64,000 nucleotides of DNA from an uncultured Prevotella sp. (GTDB lineage: Bacteria; Bacteroidota; Bacteroidia; Bacteroidales; Bacteroidaceae), in the NCBI GenBank assembly GCA_900316015.1, contig ONBG01000006.1, positions 97,572 through 161,571 on the forward strand, written 5' to 3'. The first letter of the stretch is position 1. Each line of letters opens with the position of its first letter. A program made the translations under genes and the position numbers. Of the stretch, positions 54,155 through 63,559 are shown in pieces. Below the pieces are notes generated by a model, which made no database searches, had not been told where the DNA came from, and was given only the letters and a program-made list of their open reading frames with translations.

Positions 54155-55027
54155 ATGAGACAATTAAAAATTCAGAAAAGCATCACCAATCGTTCGAGTG
54201 AGGCATTGGATAAGTATCTCGTAGAGATTGGACGTGCGCCACTAATTTCCATTGATGAAGAAATCGAACTAGCTCAGAAAATCAAGAAAGGTGGAAAGGA
54301 AGGAGAAAGGGCTAAGGACAAATTGGTGACTGCCAACTTGCGATTTGTCGTATCCGTAGCCAAGCAATACCAGCACCAAGGGCTTACGCTCACCGATTTG
54401 ATCGACGAAGGTAATATCGGTCTGATCAAAGCTGCCCAGAAATTTGATGAGACACGAGGATTTAAGTTTATCTCTTACGCGGTATGGTGGATTCGTCAGA
54501 GTATCCTGCAAGCCATCGCTGAACAGAGCCGTATCGTGCGTCTCCCGCTGAATCAAGTGGGTTCCTTGAACAAGATCAATCATGAAATCAATAAGTTCGA
54601 GCAGGAAAACCAACGGCACCCTTCTGTATCGGAACTCTCAGACGCTACTCATCTTGATGAGGAGAAAATCGGTCAAAGCCTGATGGCTGACGGTCATCAT
54701 GTCAGCATTGATGCTCCTTTCCAAGATGGCGAAGATAACTGCATGCTGGATGTCATGCCAAGTGGTGATGACAGCAGGACCGACCGACAGGTGGACCATG
54801 AGAGCATGGCGCAGGAATTAAACTCCGTGCTCAATAAAGTACTGAAAGACAGAGAGATCACCATTATCCGTGAGTGCTTCGGCATCGGTTGCCATGAAAA
54901 AGGGCTTGAAGAGATCGGCGACCAGTTGGGTCTCACACGTGAGCGTGTGCGCCAGATCCGTGAGAAAAGTATCGCCAAGCTCCGTGACAGTGGCAATGCC
55001 AAGATCCTGATGAAATATTTGGGATAG
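54155..55027 (+). CDS. rpoD: Primary sigma factor RpoD/SigA of Bacteroidota type
   Basis: 290 residues. Region 1.2 is at SEALDKYLVEIGRAPLIS. Region 2 spans about 50-125 (ANLRFVVSVAKQYQHQGLTLTDLIDEGNIGLIKAAQKFDETRGFKFISYAVWWIRQSI region, core binding and -7 recognition). Region 3 is near 140-200, and region 4 ends with LGLTRERVRQIREKSIAKLR. It lacks the long region 1.1 of E. coli RpoD, as is normal in this phylum. It reads the TTTG/TAnnTTTG promoters seen throughout this window. Followed by a clear terminator. Confidence 0.95.
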   Translation: MRQLKIQKSITNRSSEALDKYLVEIGRAPLISIDEEIELAQKIKKGGKEGERAKDKLVTANLRFVVSVAKQYQHQGLTLTDLIDEGNIGLIKAAQKFDETRGFKFISYAVWWIRQSILQAIAEQSRIVRLPLNQVGSLNKINHEINKFEQENQRHPSVSELSDATHLDEEKIGQSLMADGHHVSIDAPFQDGEDNCMLDVMPSGDDSRTDRQVDHESMAQELNSVLNKVLKDREITIIRECFGIGCHEKGLEEIGDQLGLTRERVRQIREKSIAKLRDSGNAKILMKYLG

Positions 55028-55073
55028 CCCAACGGGCATTTCTGAAACATGAAGACATGATTTCAATACATAT

Positions 55074-55112
55074 AAAATCCCTGCCTTTTTGATGGAGGTA
55101 GGGATTTTTTTT
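55074..55112 (+). terminator. rpoD terminator
   Basis: AAATCCCTGCC pairs with GGTAGGGATTT across a 12-base loop, followed by eight T. The T-run is partly shared with the next promoter. Confidence 0.88.
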
Positions 55113-55113
55113 G

Positions 55114-55121
55114 TACCTTTG
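55114..55121 (+). promoter_or_regulatory. -7 box of the DUF5686 gene promoter
   Basis: TACCTTTG, ending 5 bases before the ATG at 55127, with TTTG at 55088-55091 (22-base spacer). Predicts a leaderless mRNA; it overlaps the rpoD terminator. Confidence 0.55.
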
Positions 55122-55126
55122 CTGAT

Positions 55127-57178
55127 ATGGAGAAAGCGAAGATACGGTGCATGGTCATCCTACTGTTGGTCGGGCTCTTGTCTCACAGTAGGATAGCAGC
55201 AAGGGTACGACCAGATACCCTCATGCTGAAACGTGTTTTCAGCTACAAAGAACGGTTTGTCACCACCCATGCCTTTGAACCTCAAATCACCTATACTTAC
55301 CAACGGTCAACCTTTAAGATCAATAAACGGAATATCATCTTGTTGGCCGTCCCCTCGATGTACGCGGTTGCCCATGGAGGTAACCGGGAATATATCACAG
55401 AGGATTATAACAAGGTAACCTTCGATGAGCCTAATGTTGCCAACTCAAAGACACTCGTCAGGTTCACGACGATCCCCCACAAGCGTCGAACATTACCAAA
55501 CCTGCTGAAATACCTCACGCTAAGGATCTACGACGAGACCATGATAGAGAATTCCATGCTGTCCCCCTTCAACAGGAACAATAAGATCTATTATAGATAT
55601 AAGGTGTCTTTCCTTTTCAATGGGACGGCAAGGATCGAGTTCCGTCCCAAGACCGACAATACACAACTCCTCAGAGGATACGCACTGGTTGACTATGAGA
55701 CAGGTAGAATCAGGACCTGCAAGCTACAGGGAGAGTATGACATGGTGAGGTTCGAATTGCTAATGAACATGAATAAAGGGGGATACAAATCCCTGTTGCC
55801 AGTCGACTGCGACCTAAATGCCACGTTCAAGTTCCTGGGGAACAACACTTCCGCCCATTATAAGGCATATTACCTCATGCCACAATTGCTCAACGACTCC
55901 TTAAATAATAGCAATGACTATCCGCTCATCGAGCGAGTCAGGCCAGATACACTCCTGCCTTGGGAGAACAAGATTTACGACCGATATTTTGAAGAGAAAA
56001 GAAGGAAGGATAGTATCGAATCAAAACAAGAGAAGAAAAAGGATGCTTTCAAGACTATCATGTGGGATTTCGTCGGCGACCATTTGGTGAACCGCATTAA
56101 AAGAAATTTCGGGACGAATAACCAGGGGTACCTTCGTATCAACCCGCTATTGAACCCACTGTACTTGGAATATAGCCATCTGCGGGGCCTAACCTATAAG
56201 TTTGACGTCAGGATGTCCTATAACTTCTCTGCCGAACAGGAGCTATCCCTGCGTGTCAAGGCTGGATATTCGCTCAATCAACATTATTTCTATTATCAAT
56301 TCCCATTGATGTACTACTACAACAAGAAACGGAACGGATACATCTTAGTGGAAAGCGGAAATGGAAATAAGATCCGAAATACCCTCGTCGTTGACATATT
56401 ACGGACAACAGGACCCTACACCGCCAACTGGGATGCGAAGAACGTAGATGTCTTTGACGATAAATATCTCAAGATCGTCAACAACAACGACCTATCTGAC
56501 AAGTGGAGCCTCCAAGTGGGTGTCATCACCCATAAACGTATGCCAGTGAACAGGGAGCCCTATGAGAAATCAGGGAATTCCATCACCTATCGCACCTTGG
56601 CTCCCTTGTTCGAATTGGAATATCGCCCAATGGGATGGAAAGGACCTATTATCGCACTCGACTATGAAAGGAGTATTGCCAATATCCGCGCATCCAATAT
56701 CCAGTATGAGCGATGGGAATTAGATGGGCAGTACCTGCTCCACCTGAAGCGGTTACAGACGGTTTCCATGCGTTTGGGATCAGGAGTGTATACCAACAAG
56801 AATAAGGATTCTTATTTCCTCGACTTCACCAACTTCAGGGAGAACAACATCCCAGGAGGATGGAACGATGAATGGAGCGGTGAATTTGAATTGCTGAGTT
56901 CTTATTGGTACAACAATTCAAATTACTACGTCAGGACCAATGTTACCTACGAGACACCCATGCTGCTAGCAAGCTGGATACCAGGGATCGGGCATTTTAT
57001 GGAGACAGAACGGCTCTATGTCAGTGCCTTGAGCGTGAAGCACCTGTGTCCCTATGCAGAGTTTGGCTATGGCTTTACCACCCGACTGTTCTCTTTGGGA
57101 CTATTCGTCGCGAACAAGAAATGGAAATTCGACGGGTTCGGGTGTAAAGTGGGATTCGAACTCTTCCGACACTGGTAA
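55127..57178 (+). CDS. DUF5686-family outer-membrane beta-barrel protein
   Basis: 683 residues. Signal peptide (about 1-25), then a soluble part with KTLVRFTTIPHKRRTLPNLLKYLTLRIYDETM and a beta-sandwich-like YALVDYETGRIRTCKLQGEY near 185-205. From about 310 alternating strands rich in Tyr/Phe form a barrel, ending in the outer-membrane signal ELFRHW. DUF5686 proteins are widespread in Bacteroidota and are often found with a carboxypeptidase-like N-terminal domain, which is absent here. Function unknown; outer-membrane location is well supported by the pattern. Confidence 0.8.
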   Translation: MEKAKIRCMVILLLVGLLSHSRIAARVRPDTLMLKRVFSYKERFVTTHAFEPQITYTYQRSTFKINKRNIILLAVPSMYAVAHGGNREYITEDYNKVTFDEPNVANSKTLVRFTTIPHKRRTLPNLLKYLTLRIYDETMIENSMLSPFNRNNKIYYRYKVSFLFNGTARIEFRPKTDNTQLLRGYALVDYETGRIRTCKLQGEYDMVRFELLMNMNKGGYKSLLPVDCDLNATFKFLGNNTSAHYKAYYLMPQLLNDSLNNSNDYPLIERVRPDTLLPWENKIYDRYFEEKRRKDSIESKQEKKKDAFKTIMWDFVGDHLVNRIKRNFGTNNQGYLRINPLLNPLYLEYSHLRGLTYKFDVRMSYNFSAEQELSLRVKAGYSLNQHYFYYQFPLMYYYNKKRNGYILVESGNGNKIRNTLVVDILRTTGPYTANWDAKNVDVFDDKYLKIVNNNDLSDKWSLQVGVITHKRMPVNREPYEKSGNSITYRTLAPLFELEYRPMGWKGPIIALDYERSIANIRASNIQYERWELDGQYLLHLKRLQTVSMRLGSGVYTNKNKDSYFLDFTNFRENNIPGGWNDEWSGEFELLSSYWYNNSNYYVRTNVTYETPMLLASWIPGIGHFMETERLYVSALSVKHLCPYAEFGYGFTTRLFSLGLFVANKKWKFDGFGCKVGFELFRHW

Positions 57179-57232
57179 ACAGATGCCATCTTCTAACAAC
57201 ATTCATTTGACCATCAAAAATCTAAAAGCACA

Positions 57233-60200
57233 ATGGCAGTAAGACAACATAAACCTTTGACCGTTTATAAAGCCTCGGCAGGAAGTGGGAAGACGTTCAC
57301 GCTTGCCAAGGAATACATGAAACTGGTCATTCAAGATCCATACTGTTACCGTAGAATCCTTGCGGTAACCTTTACCAATAAGGCGACGGAAGAGATGAAG
57401 ATGAGAATCCTGAGTCAGTTGTATGGGATCTCGAAGGGACTCCCTGGCTCGAAGGATTACATGTGCAAGATCTCCCAGGAATTGGATATGAAACCAGAGA
57501 CCGTTTCCCAAAATGCAGGGAAAGCCCTTCGCAATCTCTTGCATCATTATAACTATTTCAGGGTGGAGACCATCGACACGTTCTTCCAAAGCGTTCTCAG
57601 AAACCTGGCACGGGAACTCAGTCTGACCGCTAACCTAAGAGTGGAGCTCAACGACAGGCAGATAGAGCAACAAGCCGTGGACACGCTCATCGAGGATTTA
57701 GATGACAACGATGAAGCCCTGCATTGGATAGAAGAGTATATCTCAGAGAACATCTCTGATGATAAAGGCTGGAACATCATCGGGCAGATCAAGCGGTTTG
57801 GGGAAAATATCTTCAAGGATTATTATAAGAAAAACAGTAAAGACTTAGAAGCTGTACTTTCCAAGAAGGATTTTTTCAGCCAATACACTCAAGATCTCAA
57901 GAAGTTAAAAGCACAAAAGGAAAATCAGCTCAAGGCTTTCGCGAATAAATTCAACGAGATCCTGAAGGAAGAGGGCTTGTCGGTGAATGACTTCGCGTTC
58001 GGAGAGAAGGGGGCATGTGGCTATTTCAAGAAGTTGGGAGAAGGCATCTTTGAAGACAAGAAGCTCCTGACGGAAAGGGTAAAGAAAGCCCAAGATGATC
58101 CTTGCCAATGGGTTTCAAAAGCACATCAGCGACCTAACGATCCCATCATGATCGCCGCAGAAAATAAGCTGACGCCCTTGCTCAAAGAATCAGAGCGGCA
58201 ACGCCCTGGGCTCGTGAAATATTTCATGTCGGCAAAACTGACATTGCGCCACCTTTACCAACTCAGGTTGCTGAACAGAATCGAGCAGAAAGTAAGGGAG
58301 ATGAATCAGGAAGCAAACAGATTCCTGTTGAGTGACACCCAAAGTCTTCTACACAGCATGATCCAAGCCAGTGATTCCCCTTTCATTTACGAGAAGATGG
58401 GCACAGAGCTCGACCATATCATGATCGATGAGTTCCAAGACACGAGTACCACACAGTGGGACAATTTCAAGATCCTGCTTGAGGAATGCCTGAGCAGGAA
58501 CCAGGAAAGCCTCATCGTTGGTGACGTTAAACAGAGCATCTACAGATGGAGGTCGGGCGACTGGAGATTGCTGAATAGCATCGAAGAGAAGTTCAACCAA
58601 AAGCAATTGCAGTTTGAGTCATTGGATACCAATTACCGCTCCAACCGTCATATCATTGCTTTCAATAATGCTTTCTTCAAGGAAGCAGCCCACATGGAGT
58701 TCGAAAGGCAGAAAGAGAATAATCCAACCGAAGCGGAACAGTTGCAGAAGGCTTATCAAGATGTCGAGCAGAAGATCCCGGAAGGAAGAGAGCCCAAGGG
58801 AATGGTGCACATCGAGCTCTTAACGGATGACGACTACCAAAAGCAGACGATGGAACGGATGGCTTCCATCTTAGGAGACCTGATCAAGAAGGGGGCCAGC
58901 CCGAAGCAGATTGCGATCTTGGTACGGTCGAACCGAACGATACAGGCCATCGCCAATTATATGATGGAAACATGGCCTGAGATGCCCATTGTGTCCGACG
59001 AGGCGTTCCGCTTAGACTCCTCACTCGCCGTGAACATGATCGTTGAAGGCATGCGCGTGCTCCTGCATCCAGACAACCTATTAGCGAAGGTGGAACTGGT
59101 CAAGGCCTATCAGGTCCATATTCTGAGATGCCAAGAGGAAGGCAATGAACAGCTTGCTGCCAAAAAGGACTACGACAAGCTACTGCCAACAGACTATACA
59201 AGCAAGCGGGACGAACTGCTTACCTTGCCTTTGTATGAGCTGACGGAGCGACTTTTCTCGATTTTCCAACTCGATATGCTAAAGGAACAAAGTGCCTACG
59301 TGTGTGCCTTTTTCGACCAGCTAAACCGCTTCCTGCAAGACAATGCCACGGATATCGATGGCTTTATCAAGGAATGGGACGATAGCCTGTGCCAGAAAAC
59401 CATCCAAAGTGATGAGGTGGAAGGCATCCGACTACTGACGATCCATAAGAGCAAAGGACTGGAATTTGACCATGTCATCATGCCATTTTGCGACTGGAAA
59501 TTAGAGAATCAAGGTTCTCTCATCTGGTGCGAGCCCAAGGAAAAGCCGTTCAGCCGACTGCCTATAGTGCCCATCGACTGCTATGCAAACCAAATAAAAG
59601 GTACAATCTATGAGCAAGACTACCGAACGGAAAGCCTCCAAAACTGCGTCGACAATCTCAACTTGCTCTATGTCGCATTCACACGTGCCAGCAAGAATCT
59701 CTTTGTCCTTGGGAAAAGAAAGGCGACAGGGACACGCTCTGAGCTGATCGAAAAGTGCCTGGAGAACGTCAAAGACAATCTGCCAGGCAGCATGCTTCAT
59801 GATGCTGGAGAAGAGGAAAGCATCATCTTTGAATACGGGGAGCTTGACACAGAGAAGAAAAAAGGAAAGCAAGCCAGCCAAAATGTCTTCGAGCCGATTG
59901 TAAGCCCTGTCTCCATAGAGGTCAAGAGCTTTGATAACCCAGTGGAATTCAGGCAAAGCAACAAAAGCAAGGAATTCACCGAGGATGACGAAGAAGAGAA
60001 AAAACAACAGGAATATATCCACACCGGCAATGTCTTGCATCAGGTCTTTTCCACCATCCGCACGAAGGCAGACATCCCACATGCTTTACAGCAATTGGAG
60101 GAAGAGGGTATTCTCTACAATGATAGGCTATCAAGGGAAAAACTCTCCAAGATGCTTCTGGGACGGTTAGAGAACCCAACCGTAGCGGATTGGTTCTCCG

Positions 60201-60463
60201 ACCAATGGCAACTCTTCAATGAATGCACGATCCTGAAATATGACAAGGAGACTGACGAAGTGCAAGAGCACCGGCCCGACAGGGTGATGACCAATGGCAA
60301 AGAAATGATCGTCGTCGACTTTAAGTTCGGACGCCCACGGGAAGAGTACAAGACTCAGGTGCAAGAGTATATGCACTTATTAGGGGAAATGGGATACCCC
60401 AACGTCAAAGGGTATCTCTGGTACGTTTATACAAACAACATAGAAGAAGTTCACATCAAATGA
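57233..60463 (+). CDS. addA: AddA-type helicase-nuclease (UvrD/RecB family)
   Basis: 1076 residues. Walker A in KASAGSGKTFTLAKEYM near residue 14. Motif II is in MIDEFQDTSTTQW near 397, motif III/IV in VGDVKQSIYRWRSGD near 428, and motif VI in NLLYVAFTRASKNLFVLG near 810. A C-terminal PD-(D/E)XK nuclease has MIVVDFKFGRPREEYKTQVQEY near 1025. It unwinds and trims broken DNA ends for RecA repair together with AddB, which follows with a 4-base ATGA overlap. The shape matches Bacteroidota AddA. Confidence 0.93.
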   Translation: MAVRQHKPLTVYKASAGSGKTFTLAKEYMKLVIQDPYCYRRILAVTFTNKATEEMKMRILSQLYGISKGLPGSKDYMCKISQELDMKPETVSQNAGKALRNLLHHYNYFRVETIDTFFQSVLRNLARELSLTANLRVELNDRQIEQQAVDTLIEDLDDNDEALHWIEEYISENISDDKGWNIIGQIKRFGENIFKDYYKKNSKDLEAVLSKKDFFSQYTQDLKKLKAQKENQLKAFANKFNEILKEEGLSVNDFAFGEKGACGYFKKLGEGIFEDKKLLTERVKKAQDDPCQWVSKAHQRPNDPIMIAAENKLTPLLKESERQRPGLVKYFMSAKLTLRHLYQLRLLNRIEQKVREMNQEANRFLLSDTQSLLHSMIQASDSPFIYEKMGTELDHIMIDEFQDTSTTQWDNFKILLEECLSRNQESLIVGDVKQSIYRWRSGDWRLLNSIEEKFNQKQLQFESLDTNYRSNRHIIAFNNAFFKEAAHMEFERQKENNPTEAEQLQKAYQDVEQKIPEGREPKGMVHIELLTDDDYQKQTMERMASILGDLIKKGASPKQIAILVRSNRTIQAIANYMMETWPEMPIVSDEAFRLDSSLAVNMIVEGMRVLLHPDNLLAKVELVKAYQVHILRCQEEGNEQLAAKKDYDKLLPTDYTSKRDELLTLPLYELTERLFSIFQLDMLKEQSAYVCAFFDQLNRFLQDNATDIDGFIKEWDDSLCQKTIQSDEVEGIRLLTIHKSKGLEFDHVIMPFCDWKLENQGSLIWCEPKEKPFSRLPIVPIDCYANQIKGTIYEQDYRTESLQNCVDNLNLLYVAFTRASKNLFVLGKRKATGTRSELIEKCLENVKDNLPGSMLHDAGEEESIIFEYGELDTEKKKGKQASQNVFEPIVSPVSIEVKSFDNPVEFRQSNKSKEFTEDDEEEKKQQEYIHTGNVLHQVFSTIRTKADIPHALQQLEEEGILYNDRLSREKLSKMLLGRLENPTVADWFSDQWQLFNECTILKYDKETDEVQEHRPDRVMTNGKEMIVVDFKFGRPREEYKTQVQEYMHLLGEMGYPNVKGYLWYVYTNNIEEVHIK

Positions 60464-63315
60464 AAACATTTCTTGAATACATAGCCGATGACCTTATCGA
60501 CAAATATGGGAACGACTTGTCACACATCGCCGTGGTGTTCCCGAACAAGCGAGCATCCCTCTTCTTGAACGAATACCTGGCCAGAAAGGTGAGTAAACCG
60601 CTCTGGAGTCCATCCTATATCACCATCAGCGACCTGTTCCGGCAGCACTCTTCCTTAACGGTAGGAGATCCGATCATGTTGATCTGCGAACTACACAAGG
60701 TGTTCATCCACTGCACTGGTATCGAAGAAGACCTCGACCGATTCTATGGATGGGGACAATTGCTTTTGACCGATTTCGATGACATCGACAAGAACATGGC
60801 AGATGCAGACAAGGTATTTGCCAATCTCAAGGATATCCATCAATTGGATGATCTCTCCTACCTCTCCGACGAACAAAAGGAAACCTTGAAAAAGTTCTTC
60901 AGTAATTTCTCAGAGGAAGACAACAGTGAGCTGAAGAAGAAGTTTTTGGAACTTTGGCAACACTTCGGGGATATCTATCATAAGTTCAATGAGAATCTCG
61001 AACAACAGCACCTTGCCTATGAGGGCGCACTCTACAGGAAAGTCGTTTGCGATGATTCCATCGCCTTCAAATATGACACATATGTCTTCATCGGCTTCAA
61101 TGTCTTGCAAAAAGTGGAGCAGAAGCTCTTCTCAAGGCTGAAGAAAGAAGGGAAGGCAAAATTCTATTGGGATTTCGACAAGTATTACATGGAGGATAAA
61201 GAGAACGAGGCTGGACACTATATCAGTCAGTACTTGCCCTTCTTTCCCAACGAATTCGACTGTCAGGACCCTGCCATCTACGACCATATGAATGACAAGA
61301 AGGACATTACATTGATCTCCTCCACCACAGAGAATATGCAGGCAAGGTATATCAGTCAATGGCTGCGTGAGCATCATCGCATCGAGGATGGTCGGAAAAC
61401 CGCCATCGTGCTCTGCGATGAAGGATTGTTGCAGACCGTTATCCACTGCCTCCCGCCTCAAGTGAAAAAGGTGAACATCACGACCGGTTATCCACTCTCG
61501 CAATCTCCGGTAGCATCCCTCGTCTCCTCTTTGATCGACCTACAGACAAATGGGCAGATAAAAAACACAGAAACGTACAGGCTCCATCAGGTAAGCCAGG
61601 TCCTCAGGCACCCCTATACCCCATACCTCTCCCCGGACGCACAGACATTGGTTAAGGCTCTCAACGACAAGAAGAATTATTACCCGAACCGGACAGAGAT
61701 CGCTACCGATGAGGGTTTGCAACTCCTGTTCAGGAATATCAAGGAGGGGGAACCTTTCCTCACACAACTCTCACTCTATCTCCTGGATGTCCTGAAACGT
61801 GTGGGACAAAATGCCAAGAATACGACTGACCCGCTCATGGAGGAATCTGTCTTCAGGATGTATACCTTGATCAACCGGGTGTATGACCTGCAAGAGAATG
61901 GTGACCTCAATGTCAACGCCATCACTTACAGACGTCTCATCAACCAATTGATACAAACCACGAGTATCCCTTTCCACGGAGAGCCCGCCGTTGGCATCCA
62001 GATCATGGGAATCTTGGAGACCCGCAACCTCGACTTCGACCATGTTCTCGTCCTCTCCTGCAATGAAGGGAACATGCCCAAGGGCGTCAACGACGCGTCC
62101 TTCATCCCCTATTCTATCCGCAAGGCGTATGAATTGACCACCATCGACAACAAGGTGGCGATCTATGCCTATTATTTCCACCGCCTCTTGCAACGGGCTG
62201 GAGACATCACCATCCTGTACAACAATGCCACGGAAGACGGGAAGACTGGGGAGATGAGCCGGTTCATGCTGCAACTGATGGTGGAAAGCAACCACACCAT
62301 CCAACAGCAAACGCTGAAGGCTGAACAAAAGACGATCTTGCTCCAACCGAAAGAAGTGAAAAAGTCTCCTGAGATCATGAAGGTCCTTCAAGGAATGAAG
62401 GAACTCTCTCCTACTGCCATCAACAGGTACTTGAGATGCCCATTGGAATTCTATTACAATATGGTTGTGGGAATCAAGGAGCCGGAAGATAACGATGAAG
62501 ACGAGATTGACAACCGTATCTTCGGCAATATCTTCCACGCTGCAGCACAATCCCTGTATACTCCCTACATAGGGAGAGAAATCAAGAAGGACCAGATTCA
62601 AGCACTTTTAGAGGATAAGCGGAAACTGAATAAGGTCGTCGACGACGCTTTCCAACAAGAACTTTTCCACGCTGTGGGCAGAAGTTACCAACCCCGCTAC
62701 AATGGGTTGCAGACCATAAACAAGAATGTCATCATCCGCTATCTCGAGAGACTCTTGACGATAGACGGGAAATTAGAGTCGTTCACCGTCCTCGGTCTTG
62801 AACAGAAAGCAGACAGCGATTTGTCCTATAACACCAGTGAAGGCACAGGGACAATCCGCGTGGGAGGATTCATCGATCGATTGGACCGGATCACGGACCA
62901 AGAGGGAGAGCGCATCCGCGTGATTGATTACAAGACGGGCAAGCTCCCCCAGATGAAAACCAATGGTGTCGAGGACATCTTCGATATCAACAACCGACAG
63001 AAACGGCATGCCGACTATTACCTGCAAACCTTTCTCTATGCGCTGAACGTGAGGGATTCTAAGGCTTTCGACCCAAAAGGATATCCTGTGAGCCCTGCCC
63101 TGCTCTTCATCCAGCACACCCAAGGCGACAATTACGACCCTACCCTTTTCATCGGGAAGGATAAGGTTGCTGATGTCCTGGGATATAAGGAGGAATATCA
63201 AGCCAAGCTCCAACAAACCCTTAGCGACATCTTTGAGCCCCAACGATCCTTCGCCCCCACGGATGACAAGAGCCATTGCCTGAACTGTCCTTACCGACAG
63301 GTTTGTGGAATCTGA
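60460..63315 (+). CDS. addB: AddB-type PD-(D/E)XK nuclease subunit
   Basis: 951 residues. The N-terminal inactivated helicase-like half has VFPNKRASLFLNEYLARK near residue 28. The C-terminal nuclease domain has RVIDYKTGKLPQM near 821. Four cysteines suited to an iron-sulfur cluster are split as in AddB: one in RYLRCPLEFYYN near 657 and three in CLNCPYRQVC at the extreme C-terminus. It is the partner of AddA in end resection and Chi-like control. Translationally coupled to addA. No T-rich terminator follows on the plus strand. Confidence 0.92.
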   Translation: MKTFLEYIADDLIDKYGNDLSHIAVVFPNKRASLFLNEYLARKVSKPLWSPSYITISDLFRQHSSLTVGDPIMLICELHKVFIHCTGIEEDLDRFYGWGQLLLTDFDDIDKNMADADKVFANLKDIHQLDDLSYLSDEQKETLKKFFSNFSEEDNSELKKKFLELWQHFGDIYHKFNENLEQQHLAYEGALYRKVVCDDSIAFKYDTYVFIGFNVLQKVEQKLFSRLKKEGKAKFYWDFDKYYMEDKENEAGHYISQYLPFFPNEFDCQDPAIYDHMNDKKDITLISSTTENMQARYISQWLREHHRIEDGRKTAIVLCDEGLLQTVIHCLPPQVKKVNITTGYPLSQSPVASLVSSLIDLQTNGQIKNTETYRLHQVSQVLRHPYTPYLSPDAQTLVKALNDKKNYYPNRTEIATDEGLQLLFRNIKEGEPFLTQLSLYLLDVLKRVGQNAKNTTDPLMEESVFRMYTLINRVYDLQENGDLNVNAITYRRLINQLIQTTSIPFHGEPAVGIQIMGILETRNLDFDHVLVLSCNEGNMPKGVNDASFIPYSIRKAYELTTIDNKVAIYAYYFHRLLQRAGDITILYNNATEDGKTGEMSRFMLQLMVESNHTIQQQTLKAEQKTILLQPKEVKKSPEIMKVLQGMKELSPTAINRYLRCPLEFYYNMVVGIKEPEDNDEDEIDNRIFGNIFHAAAQSLYTPYIGREIKKDQIQALLEDKRKLNKVVDDAFQQELFHAVGRSYQPRYNGLQTINKNVIIRYLERLLTIDGKLESFTVLGLEQKADSDLSYNTSEGTGTIRVGGFIDRLDRITDQEGERIRVIDYKTGKLPQMKTNGVEDIFDINNRQKRHADYYLQTFLYALNVRDSKAFDPKGYPVSPALLFIQHTQGDNYDPTLFIGKDKVADVLGYKEEYQAKLQQTLSDIFEPQRSFAPTDDKSHCLNCPYRQVCGI

Positions 63316-63428
63316 TGTTGCCTGAACGCCATGGCCATGCTCCCTTTTCCTTTCACACACGACCAGGCATGATACAAGAGGCAAAGAAGATCCTTCACGG
63401 AAAGGGAAACGATGATGATCAATGGCTT

Positions 63429-63466
63429 AAAAAAAAGAATGCTCCCCTCTTCACAGAGGAGAGCAT
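63429..63466 (-). terminator. Intrinsic terminator of small RNA unit C
   Basis: Stem ATGCTCTCCTCT/AGAGGGGAGCAT (63455-63466 with 63439-63450) with a GTGA tetraloop, followed on the minus strand by eight T after TTC. Confidence 0.85.
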
Positions 63467-63523
63467 CAATCTCAATAGGTATTAGCTTTTCTTTTAAGGT
63501 AAAAAGATTGTATTCAGGATAAC
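63432..63523 (-). ncRNA. Orphan small RNA unit C, about 92 nt
   Basis: An exact consensus promoter (63528-63559) faces a strong minus-strand terminator about 90 bases away, with no open frame of useful length between them. The 5' half is A/U-rich with a CTTTT/AAAAG pairing; the 3' half is the terminator stem. It lies antisense to nothing known, just past addB. It is not clearly related to units A and B beyond the GTGA-capped terminator. Confidence 0.6.
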
Positions 63524-63527
63524 GATG

Positions 63528-63559
63528 CAAAGGTAACATGATTTTGACAACTGCGCAAA
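63528..63559 (-). promoter_or_regulatory. Promoter of small RNA unit C
   Basis: TTTG at 63556-63559, 20 bases, TACCTTTG at 63528-63535 on the minus strand. Confidence 0.7.
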
